Shown here: positions 7,918-12,036 of the stretch, piece by piece
Position numbering within the stretch: position 1 is the stretch's first letter
Layout of the letters: every line of letters begins with the position of its first letter
From: a virus
Strand: one strand, 5' to 3'
Length of the DNA stretch: 23,483 nt
Virus record (IMG/VR): IMGVR_UViG_3300043409_001574
Location: 1 to 23,483 of that record
The notes under the pieces: model-generated
Databases searched by the model: none
Told to the model about the DNA's origin: nothing
The model's input: the letters and a program-made list of their open reading frames with translations, nothing else
Translations under genes and position numbers: made by a program

Positions 7918-7925
7918 CAAATATA
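7918..7925 (-). promoter_or_regulatory. Possible -7 promoter box for the packaging operon
   Basis: On the minus strand TATATTTG matches TAnnTTTG and lies 18 nt before the ATG at 7899. No TTTG stands 19-21 nt upstream, so the match is partial. The position, between a terminator and the first packaging gene, is where a promoter is needed. Confidence 0.4.
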
Positions 7926-7945
7926 CAGATTTTGGATTTAATCGT

Positions 7946-7953
7946 TATCTTTG
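7946..7953 (+). promoter_or_regulatory. Plus-strand -7 box facing a terminator
   Basis: TATCTTTG followed by CA is a perfect TAnnTTTG match on the plus strand, but no -33 TTTG stands at the usual distance. The only thing downstream is the terminator at 7997-8031, so if active it would make a short RNA of about 70-80 nt. Confidence 0.3.
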
Positions 7954-7996
7954 CATACCATTTTGATTGTTATTTAGATTTAGAAAGTTGAACATA

Positions 7997-8036
7997 AAAA
8001 AACCCTAGCCTTTTTGAGACTAGGGTTTTTTGTTTG
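7997..8036. terminator. Bidirectional terminator upstream of the packaging operon
   Basis: AAAAAACCCTAG (7997-8008) pairs perfectly with CTAGGGTTTTTT (8020-8031) over an 11-nt loop. T runs exist on both strands. On the minus strand it separates the 64-aa gene at 8052-8246 from the packaging operon. Confidence 0.88.
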
Positions 8037-8051
8037 GGGGTGGGGTTTGCA

Positions 8052-8246
8052 CTAGCAACAAATATCGTTATACAAAGAAGTTAGAGCACCTCCTATTTTT
8101 TCCACAACAACAGTCCTTTCTGTGGATACGGTATTTTTACCCAAAACCGATGCGTAGGTTATAGATATTAACCCTTTTGCCAAAGGGTGTGATTTGTAAA
8201 TTCTTACTGTTGATTTGAATTCTTGCTTAGTCATCTTGTTTATCAT
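8052..8246 (-). CDS. Small phage protein of unknown function, 64 aa
   Basis: Unrecognised. A short basic protein ending in two cysteines (NDICC), without membrane segment or visible helix-turn-helix. It has its own near-perfect Bacteroidetes promoter just upstream and a terminator just downstream, so it is transcribed alone. A second ATG at 8234 (MTKQEF) is an equally possible start and would shorten it by four residues. The isolated, regulated position suggests an early or regulatory role, but the sequence does not show one. Confidence 0.6.
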   Translation of the reverse strand: MINKMTKQEFKSTVRIYKSHPLAKGLISITYASVLGKNTVSTERTVVVEKIGGALTSLYNDICC

Positions 8247-8279
8247 TTAACCGCCTAACACCGTTGTTATTTGGTATTT

Positions 8280-8310
8280 CAAAGGTACGAACTAATTTCA
8301 ACAATTCAAA
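8280..8310 (-). promoter_or_regulatory. Consensus Bacteroidetes promoter (leftward)
   Basis: On the minus strand a TTTG (8310-8307) is followed after exactly 19 nt by TACCTTTG (8287-8280), a full match to TTTG-N19-TAnnTTTG. It reads into the 64-aa gene whose ATG is at 8246. The spacer and -33 region overlap a 15-bp direct repeat that could be an operator. Confidence 0.8.
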
Positions 8311-8323
8311 CTAATTTCAACAA
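8290..8323. repeat. Tandem 15-bp direct repeat overlapping the leftward promoter
   Basis: AACTAATTTCAACAA occurs at 8290-8304 and again, identically, at 8309-8323, a 19-bp period (nearly two helical turns). The first copy fills the spacer between the -7 and -33 boxes; the second overlaps and extends beyond the -33 box. The first eight bases (AACTAATT) recur at 8421-8428, just downstream of the rightward promoter. This layout is typical of a repressor or activator binding site. Confidence 0.7.
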
Positions 8324-8377
8324 AAAGTTATAATATTTTTCAGTTTAATTTATTTTCAAAAGTTTTTAACATTTTGT

Positions 8378-8408
8378 TTTGATATTAACATTTAGGCTTG
8401 TAGCTTTG
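8378..8408 (+). promoter_or_regulatory. Consensus Bacteroidetes promoter (rightward) for the RNA unit
   Basis: TTTG at 8378-8381 is followed after exactly 19 nt by TAGCTTTG at 8401-8408, a full consensus match. It points into the noncoding leader, tRNA-like genes and tRNA-Phe, ending at the terminator at 9056-9091. A partial operator copy (AACTAATT, 8421-8428) lies just after the expected start site. Confidence 0.8.
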
Positions 8409-8619
8409 CAAACGTAAGATAACTAATTCGCCTAACTAGATTATTCACATTTTAAACATTTAAGGCTATGTAAGGATTATAAAAGCAATCGGGTTTAGAA
8501 CTTGGATTGAGCCGATTAAACGGAAAGGATAAGCAAGATAAAGGCGTTTGTTTCTGATATGCAACGCTAAAAAAACTTACTACTGGAGTTTTCCTAAAGG
8601 GTTTAGAAGGTAGAAAATT
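8409..8619 (+). other. Noncoding leader of the tRNA-region transcript
   Basis: About 210 nt between the rightward promoter and the first tRNA-like gene with no open frame of useful length. It can form local hairpins, for example AATCGG (8487-8492) with CCGATT (8512-8517) and GCGTT (8544-8548) with AACGC (8563-8567). These are short and could be chance. I see no complete tRNA in it. It may be an untranslated spacer or part of a larger structured RNA. Confidence 0.45.
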
Positions 8620-8694
8620 GGATAGTTAGTTTAGTGGTAAAACGAGGCAACATTAATGGGGGTCTTATCAAAGGTTCGAGTCCTTTACTATCCG
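8620..8694 (+). tRNA. tRNA-like gene 1, abnormal anticodon arm
   Basis: The acceptor stem GGATAGT/ACTATCC (8620-8626 with 8687-8693) is perfect. The D arm is GTTT-loop-AAAC (8629-8643). The T arm is AAAGG-TTCGAGT-CCTTT (8670-8686). Between the D and T arms 26 nt are present where a type I tRNA has about 23, and no standard 5-bp anticodon stem with a 7-nt loop fits. The best fold pairs AGGC (8645-8648) with GTCT (8662-8665, one G-U) around a 13-nt region holding the palindrome CATTAATG. I therefore assign no amino acid. The 3' CCA is not encoded (G, then CA). It could be a decayed tRNA, a tRNA with a modified decoding arm, or a tRNA-like RNA with another job. Confidence 0.6.
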
Positions 8695-8719
8695 CAAAAC
8701 ATATTAATTATTGTATTAC

Positions 8720-8781
8720 ACAAAAGAATATCTGTATAAGTCCAAAGGTTGTACGGTTTCGTTTATAACGTATTCTTTTGT
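8720..8781 (+). repeat. 11-bp inverted repeat between the two tRNA-like genes
   Basis: ACAAAAGAATA (8720-8730) pairs perfectly with TATTCTTTTGT (8771-8781), enclosing 40 nt. An inner TATAAG/TTTATA pairing is possible. The enclosed part holds GTCCAAA (8740-8746), identical to the 5' acceptor strand of the tRNA-like gene that starts at 8789. It may be a processing or stabilising structure in the precursor RNA. Confidence 0.55.
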
Positions 8782-8788
8782 TTTATTT

Positions 8789-8877
8789 GTCCAAATAGTT
8801 TAATGGTAAAGCAAAATACAATACCGTAAAAAGTATTGAGGCATATTTAAATAACGGTTCGATTCCGTTTTTGGACT
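8789..8877 (+). tRNA. tRNA-like gene 2, long insertion in the anticodon arm
   Basis: The acceptor stem GTCCAAA/TTTGGAC (8789-8795 with 8870-8876) is perfect. The D arm is GTTT-loop-AAGC (8798-8812, one G-U). The T arm is AACGG-TTCGATT-CCGTT (8853-8869). The anticodon region is far too long. AAATA (8814-8818) pairs with TATTT (8844-8848) where the anticodon stem belongs, leaving 25 nt instead of a 7-nt loop. Inside, CAATAC (8819-8824) pairs with GTATTG (8833-8838), with an 8-nt loop CGTAAAAA and a 5-nt 3' bulge AGGCA. No clear anticodon can be read. The 3' CCA is not encoded. An 18-nt insertion, a degenerate tRNA or a purpose-built tRNA-like RNA are all possible. Confidence 0.6.
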
Positions 8878-8915
8878 CAATTTTCATAGTTTGTTTATAA
8901 TGGGTTAATAGACGG

Positions 8916-8944
8916 ATAGGAGGAGGTTTTTAATTTCCTCCTAT
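8916..8944 (+). other. Hairpin with SD-like and anti-SD-like arms before tRNA-Phe
   Basis: ATAGGAGGA (8916-8924) pairs with TCCTCCTAT (8936-8944), 9 bp with an 11-nt loop. The 5' arm looks like a Shine-Dalgarno sequence, but the only ATG nearby (8954) opens a three-codon frame inside the tRNA. It is probably a processing or spacer hairpin; the T-poor tail makes it a weak terminator at best. Confidence 0.55.
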
Positions 8945-8955
8945 ATTTTAAAAAT

Positions 8956-9028
8956 GGATTCGTAGCTCATTTGGTAGAGCGTTAGACTGAAAATCTAAAG
9001 GTAGTATGTTCGATTCATACCGATTCCA
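8956..9028 (+). tRNA. tRNA-Phe (anticodon GAA)
   Basis: A canonical tRNA. The acceptor is GGATTCG/CGATTCC with one T-T mismatch at the fourth pair (8959/9024). The D stem is GCTC/GAGC. The anticodon stem TTAGA/TCTAA (8982-8986 with 8994-8998) has loop CTGAAAA, giving GAA at 8989-8991. The T arm is GTATG-TTCGATT-CATAC. The variable loop is 5 nt. The 3' end reads A, CA, so CCA must be completed by a host enzyme. It is the last RNA before the terminator at 9056. Confidence 0.93.
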
Positions 9029-9055
9029 CAAAATAATAAGTAAGGGTTTAAGTTT

Positions 9056-9091
9056 ATACGGTTATTTAATTTTAGATAGCCGTATTTTTTT
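9056..9091 (+). terminator. Terminator of the tRNA-region transcript
   Basis: ATACGGTTAT (9056-9065) pairs with ATAGCCGTAT (9076-9085), 10 bp with one G-U pair and a 10-nt loop, followed by six more T (9086-9091). It closes the transcript that begins near 8415, giving a precursor of about 680 nt. Confidence 0.88.
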
Positions 9092-9124
9092 AAATGAATG
9101 TTCAGCTTTTAAATAAACACTAAA

Positions 9125-9295
9125 ATGCAAAAATCAGAAATACAACTAAAGCAAGAACTCGCAAAAGTGCAGCACAACAAGCACTTTTTTGCTGTCCAGT
9201 CGCTCAAAAATCCAGAGGACAAGGATTTATCCAAAAAGGTTCAAGACCTGAGAAACCAAGAATCTAAAATCAAGGAGGGGTTAGGCCGTGGTTAA
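9125..9295 (+). CDS. Small coiled-coil-like protein, 56 aa
   Basis: A 56-residue open frame starting MQKSEIQLKQELAKV. It is charged and helical with heptad-like Leu, Val and Ile spacing, so it probably forms a coiled coil; function unknown. It is supported by its position just after the tRNA terminator, by a variant of the recurring pre-start element (TTCAGCTTTTAAA, 9101-9113, 11 nt before the ATG), and by its 8-nt overlap with the next gene, whose Shine-Dalgarno sequence lies inside it. Confidence 0.55.
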   Translation: MQKSEIQLKQELAKVQHNKHFFAVQSLKNPEDKDLSKKVQDLRNQESKIKEGLGRG

Positions 9296-9545
9296 GAAGT
9301 TTGTAAGATGGTTTAATGAACGGTTTTTAGGGGTCGTTTATTATGAAATGGTGGTTTGTAATTACACAAAGTCCGAATTTAGAATAATAGCTTTTGACTA
9401 TTCGGGTGAGGTAAAAACAGAAATGCACACTCATTTTGAATACGCCCCAAACGAAGTAGTACTTGAAACCAAAATGAAAAGGATTATCAATACGTTTGAA
9501 GGAACTCCAATTGATAAAATTAAATTCGTTAAGAAATATGTATAA
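9288..9545 (+). CDS. Phage protein of unknown function, 85 aa
   Basis: Unrecognised. The N-terminus is basic and aromatic (KKFVRWFNERF), followed by beta-type sequence. No clear membrane helix. It starts with GTG at 9288. A strong Shine-Dalgarno AAGGAGG (9272-9278) stands 9 nt upstream and decides this start. The next gene overlaps its end by 8 nt. Confidence 0.6.
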   Translation: MVKKFVRWFNERFLGVVYYEMVVCNYTKSEFRIIAFDYSGEVKTEMHTHFEYAPNEVVLETKMKRIINTFEGTPIDKIKFVKKYV

Positions 9546-9681
9546 GCCAGAACACATACTCGCATACGCTTGCTTGTTTTTCACAGCACTGCCAATATTT
9601 TGTATTTATCTGATGTTTTTAGGTAGGTGGATTAAGAAGTCTATTAAGAAGAAAGGAGGGGACGATGTGCCAAAGGGTTAG
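9538..9681 (+). CDS. Small single-pass membrane protein, 47 aa
   Basis: From the ATG at 9538 the protein is 47 residues with one membrane helix (about residues 8-27, ILAYACLFFTALPIFCIYLM) and a lysine-rich tail (RWIKKSIKKKGG), so the C-terminus should stay in the cytoplasm. It could be a holin-like or other membrane-acting protein, but it is far from the endolysin and this is only a guess. A TTG at 9496 would extend it by 14 residues inside the previous gene and is less likely. Confidence 0.5.
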   Translation: MYKPEHILAYACLFFTALPIFCIYLMFLGRWIKKSIKKKGGDDVPKG

Positions 9682-10120
9682 CATTAATTGGGTGGTAAAC
9701 AATGCTAAGACGAATGCAAAGTCTTTGTTTCCACTAGCAGACGAAATTTTGATATTAAGAATATCTTTATTTTCAGTAGTATCTTCAAGGGTAGTTATCC
9801 CAATGTACACGGGTAATCTGAATCCCGATTGGGTAATTTATAATGAAGCTGCTAAGGTTTTAGAAAGTGAGATACTAGATATTAGTAAGGTTGGTTTGGC
9901 TGACATCCAAAAAGCCAAAACCGAAAAGGATATTATTGATAAATTCAAGGATGTTAAAATGACTGAATTCAAGCCAATTTCAAGAGTTAATTTGCTTAAG
10001 GCTTGCCATGAATTTGTTAAGGATTTTGAGTTAGACCATGTTCTTAACGGTGAGATTGTCGATAATCCTAGTGAAATTATGATAAATCATTACAACAATC
10101 TTAAATCAATCTTAAAATGA
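9665..10120 (+). CDS. Phage protein of unknown function, 151 aa
   Basis: Unrecognised. The first 45 residues are moderately hydrophobic (ILILRISLFSVVSSRVVIPM); the rest is soluble and helical with alternating charges. AAGGAGG (9653-9659) lies 5 nt before the ATG at 9665, an ideal Shine-Dalgarno placement, so this start is firm. It overlaps the upstream membrane-protein gene by 17 nt and the downstream gene by 4 nt (ATGA). The strong SD suggests higher expression than its neighbours. Confidence 0.6.
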   Translation: MCQRVSINWVVNNAKTNAKSLFPLADEILILRISLFSVVSSRVVIPMYTGNLNPDWVIYNEAAKVLESEILDISKVGLADIQKAKTEKDIIDKFKDVKMTEFKPISRVNLLKACHEFVKDFELDHVLNGEIVDNPSEIMINHYNNLKSILK

Positions 10121-10308
10121 AAGCACTAATAATTTTAGCTGTCGGGGCTTTGTTAGCTACCGTGTTATTTGCAATATCAACTATTTCAGACTTGGAAATC
10201 AGAGGGTTCTGTATTGGGTTTTTAAGTGTGGCGTTATCGTATTTACTGGTTGATTACGTAGATTTTGATAGTGACCACGAATTAGATGAACGTCACGATT
10301 TTGATTAA
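10117..10308 (+). CDS. Small membrane protein with two helices, 63 aa
   Basis: Two hydrophobic segments (about residues 2-22 and 30-48) separated by a short charged turn (SDLEIRG), followed by a very acidic tail (DFDSDHELDERHDFD). The size and hairpin topology resemble small class II holins, but the acidic tail is atypical and the endolysin is not adjacent, so the role stays open. It begins in a 4-nt overlap with the preceding gene. Confidence 0.55.
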   Translation: MKALIILAVGALLATVLFAISTISDLEIRGFCIGFLSVALSYLLVDYVDFDSDHELDERHDFD

Positions 10309-10312
10309 TTAT

Positions 10313-10326
10313 GTTTAACTTTTAAC
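10313..10326 (+). promoter_or_regulatory. Recurring pre-start element, copy at the 100-aa gene
   Basis: GTTTAACTTTTAAC, identical in all 14 bases to 3665-3678, ends 10 nt before the ATG at 10337. Confidence 0.5.
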
Positions 10327-10336
10327 AACAATTGAA

Positions 10337-10639
10337 ATGGGATATTACACAACACACAAACTATCTATCATATCAGAAAATGATTTAGATGTAGATTTTG
10401 AACAAGAAATACAAGAATACACAAACGGGTGTGCTATTTTTGAAGATAGTACAAAGTGGTACGATTGCGAAGACGACATGAAGGATTATTCCAAGAAATA
10501 CCCAACCATAGTTTTTATTATTAATGGAGAAGGAGAAGAGGTTGGCGACATTTGGAAGGCTTATTTTAAGAATGGCAAAATGTTTAAAACAAAAGCCAAA
10601 ATAGTTTTTGAAGAGTTTTCGGAGGATAAATTATCGTAA
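10337..10639 (+). CDS. Conserved phage protein, unknown function, 100 aa
   Basis: The start MGYYTT and the central segment WYDCEDDMKDYSKKYP, followed by GEGEEVGDIWKAYFKNGK, resemble a small conserved phage protein that I have seen annotated only as hypothetical. It is a mixed alpha/beta soluble protein with an acidic core. It lies 28 nt after the previous gene, has the recurring pre-start element, and ends just before a bidirectional terminator, so it is the last gene of this plus-strand block. Confidence 0.65.
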   Translation: MGYYTTHKLSIISENDLDVDFEQEIQEYTNGCAIFEDSTKWYDCEDDMKDYSKKYPTIVFIINGEGEEVGDIWKAYFKNGKMFKTKAKIVFEEFSEDKLS

Positions 10640-10641
10640 CA

Positions 10642-10678
10642 AAAAAAGCCTGTTAGCTAAAAACTAACAGGCTTTTTT
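10642..10678. terminator. Bidirectional terminator between convergent genes
   Basis: A perfect 15-bp stem, AAAAAAGCCTGTTAG (10642-10656) with CTAACAGGCTTTTTT (10664-10678), and a 7-nt loop CTAAAAA. It serves the plus-strand gene ending at 10639 and the minus-strand gene ending at 10683. The inner stem CCTGTTAG/CTAACAGG equals that of the terminator at 3881-3923. Confidence 0.93.
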
Positions 10679-10682
10679 ATGC

Positions 10683-11012
10683 TTAATAATTACCTCTCTC
10701 CCAATTGAAGTAAAATCTACTTTCTTTGTCTATTTCATCCAACTCAACTGTTTGCCCTGATAGTTCATGAGGGCAGTCAGATAGAAATTGAATTTTGCCA
10801 TCATTCACAAAACTATGGCAAGCAGTTTGCCAAATTCCATTTGGTGCATTTTGGGTTAAAATACTTGGCGTAAAAGTTGGAGCGTCTAAGCTTCCATTAA
10901 ATCCCCAATTTTGAGAGTGAGTATGCTTTGTTGGCACTTGGTGTAAGCCCTTACAACCTGGACACCAGAATAACATTAACCCTTCTACCTTTTTTGATTC
11001 TAAAACTTTCAT
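10683..11012 (-). CDS. DUF6527-like phage protein
   Basis: A 109-aa protein with CPGCKGLHQVPT near the N-terminus (17-28), a centre with PTFTPSIL, and the C-terminal signature CHSF...GKIQFLSDCPHELSGQTVEL. This pattern matches the DUF6527 phage family as I know it. The conserved Cys and His residues suggest metal binding. Its function is not established. It is the last gene of the minus-strand lysis module, 11 nt after the previous stop, and ends in the bidirectional terminator. Confidence 0.75.
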   Translation of the reverse strand: MKVLESKKVEGLMLFWCPGCKGLHQVPTKHTHSQNWGFNGSLDAPTFTPSILTQNAPNGIWQTACHSFVNDGKIQFLSDCPHELSGQTVELDEIDKESRFYFNWERGNY

Positions 11013-11023
11013 ATCTTTTTTGT

Positions 11024-11461
11024 CTAAAACAACACCCTTAAAAGTAAATAACCACTAAACCCAAGTAAGCCATATTTTTGAACCCGTAACCAAAAGATTG
11101 ACCTATCCTTCCTTTCAACCTCCGCAACTAGCACATTATTTGTATTAATCAATCCAACCTTATCATAACTACAAGACCCTAATTTTCCTTTAATCTCAAA
11201 TAGTTCATTTTCTGCCAAACTCAGATTCATCTTACACCGATTAAGATTCAACCTTTCTTCAGTAACTTTCAAAAATCCATTTTCGTTTAATACGTAATAA
11301 CCAGACGGCAAAACTACCTTAATCGCATTCAAAACGCTATCTTGATAGATTGTACAGGCTATCAAGTAGGGATTGTTTGCGGTCGTTTGATAGGGAAATG
11401 ATAGAATCACGCTTAATAAAATAAACGCTATCAAGTTGCTTAATTGCTTTTTGATTCTCAT
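11024..11461 (-). CDS. Exported membrane protein of the lysis module, 145 aa
   Basis: A basic N-terminus (MRIKKQ) and a hydrophobic stretch (residues 9-24) form a signal peptide or anchor, followed by an outer region of about 90 residues and a second hydrophobic segment near the C-terminus (YGLLGFSGYLLLRVLF). This places the middle of the protein in the periplasm. LIAC at 33-36 resembles a lipobox but lies too far behind the hydrophobic stretch to be convincing. The first 125 nt overlap the preceding gene in another frame. Its position after an endolysin, a lipoprotein and a membrane protein suggests a role in envelope disruption. Confidence 0.55.
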   Translation of the reverse strand: MRIKKQLSNLIAFILLSVILSFPYQTTANNPYLIACTIYQDSVLNAIKVVLPSGYYVLNENGFLKVTEERLNLNRCKMNLSLAENELFEIKGKLGSCSYDKVGLINTNNVLVAEVERKDRSIFWLRVQKYGLLGFSGYLLLRVLF

Positions 11462-11630
11462 TTGAATAGATTTTTATAGGAACTTCAATTACAATTTGCT
11501 GAGGAGGTTTAGCTTCTTTTCGCTTAATAATTCCCCTGAGTACAAGAATTAGAATAATGATAAAAGGTGCAAAAATAAACACCCTGTAGTTATTCCACAA
11601 ATTGAGCATAAACTCCTTTACCTTCTGCAT
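11337..11630 (-). CDS. Small membrane protein, i-spanin or holin candidate, 97 aa
   Basis: One membrane helix at about residues 18-33 (VFIFAPFIIILILVLR), then a basic stretch (KRKEAK), a proline-rich linker and a charged helical tail. The shape (N-terminal anchor plus coiled-coil-like tail) and the location next to a lipoprotein fit an inner-membrane spanin. However, the positive charge after the helix would favour a cytoplasmic tail, which argues against it. A holin role is the main alternative. It overlaps the lipoprotein gene by 41 nt and the next gene by 125 nt. Confidence 0.55.
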   Translation of the reverse strand: MQKVKEFMLNLWNNYRVFIFAPFIIILILVLRGIIKRKEAKPPQQIVIEVPIKIYSNENQKAIKQLDSVYFIKRDSIISLSNDRKQSLLDSLYNLSR

Positions 11631-12036
11631 TCTGTTTTCTGTGTTTAATTGAATTGGCCACCTCTGAGTCTATTTTATCTAACTCTCTTAATTTCCCATC
11701 TAGCTTAGATATGGCGTTCTTCATTTCCATATTTTTGTCGTGAAGTTTCTCTAAATAAAGACTTGACTTGTAGGCTTCGTCGTCAATCATGTTAGCAAGT
11801 TCCTGAGATGTTTTGTATGCAGCGGTCAAAGAAGTATGAGATGTATCGCTTACGCCATTTTGGAATTGAATCACATATTTGAGTGAATCAGCTAATGATT
11901 TTGATTTGATGATTGAATCTTGACGGGCAATCGTAGTGTTATCTACACGATCGATAGACAACGTGTAAGTCGGCTTATCATTTGTGCAAGCCGAAAAGAT
12001 TAAAATACTAAGTACGATAAAAAGGAAATTTTTCAT
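11590..12036 (-). CDS. Phage lipoprotein, o-spanin candidate, 148 aa
   Basis: The N-terminus MKNFLFIVLSILIFSACTND is a type II signal peptide with the lipobox FSAC and lipidated Cys17. The mature part is helical and charged, with long stretches suited to a coiled coil (about residues 85-135). A lipoprotein next to an endolysin and a small membrane protein is the usual layout of the outer-membrane spanin partner in phages of Gram-negative hosts. At 148 aa it is longer than most o-spanins. It overlaps the endolysin gene by 29 nt. Lipoprotein nature is clear; the spanin role is inferred. Confidence 0.65.
   Translation of the reverse strand: MKNFLFIVLSILIFSACTNDKPTYTLSIDRVDNTTIARQDSIIKSKSLADSLKYVIQFQNGVSDTSHTSLTAAYKTSQELANMIDDEAYKSSLYLEKLHDKNMEMKNAISKLDGKLRELDKIDSEVANSIKHRKQNAEGKGVYAQFVE

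Noticed and set aside
7900-7920. TTG start at 7920 for the ParB-domain gene
   Set aside because: It falls in a likely -7 promoter box (TATATTTG on the minus strand) and an ATG follows seven codons later at the expected start of the fold.
8409-8619. A further tRNA in the leader
   Set aside because: I found no T-loop signature with matching acceptor and D stems; only short local hairpins can form.
9094-9123. A nine-codon open frame before the 56-aa gene, as a leader peptide
   Set aside because: It is too short to distinguish from chance, and there is no attenuator structure after it.
10117-10308. Firm call as holin for the two-helix membrane protein
   Set aside because: Topology fits, but the acidic tail and the distance from the endolysin leave the role unproven, so it is listed only as a membrane protein.
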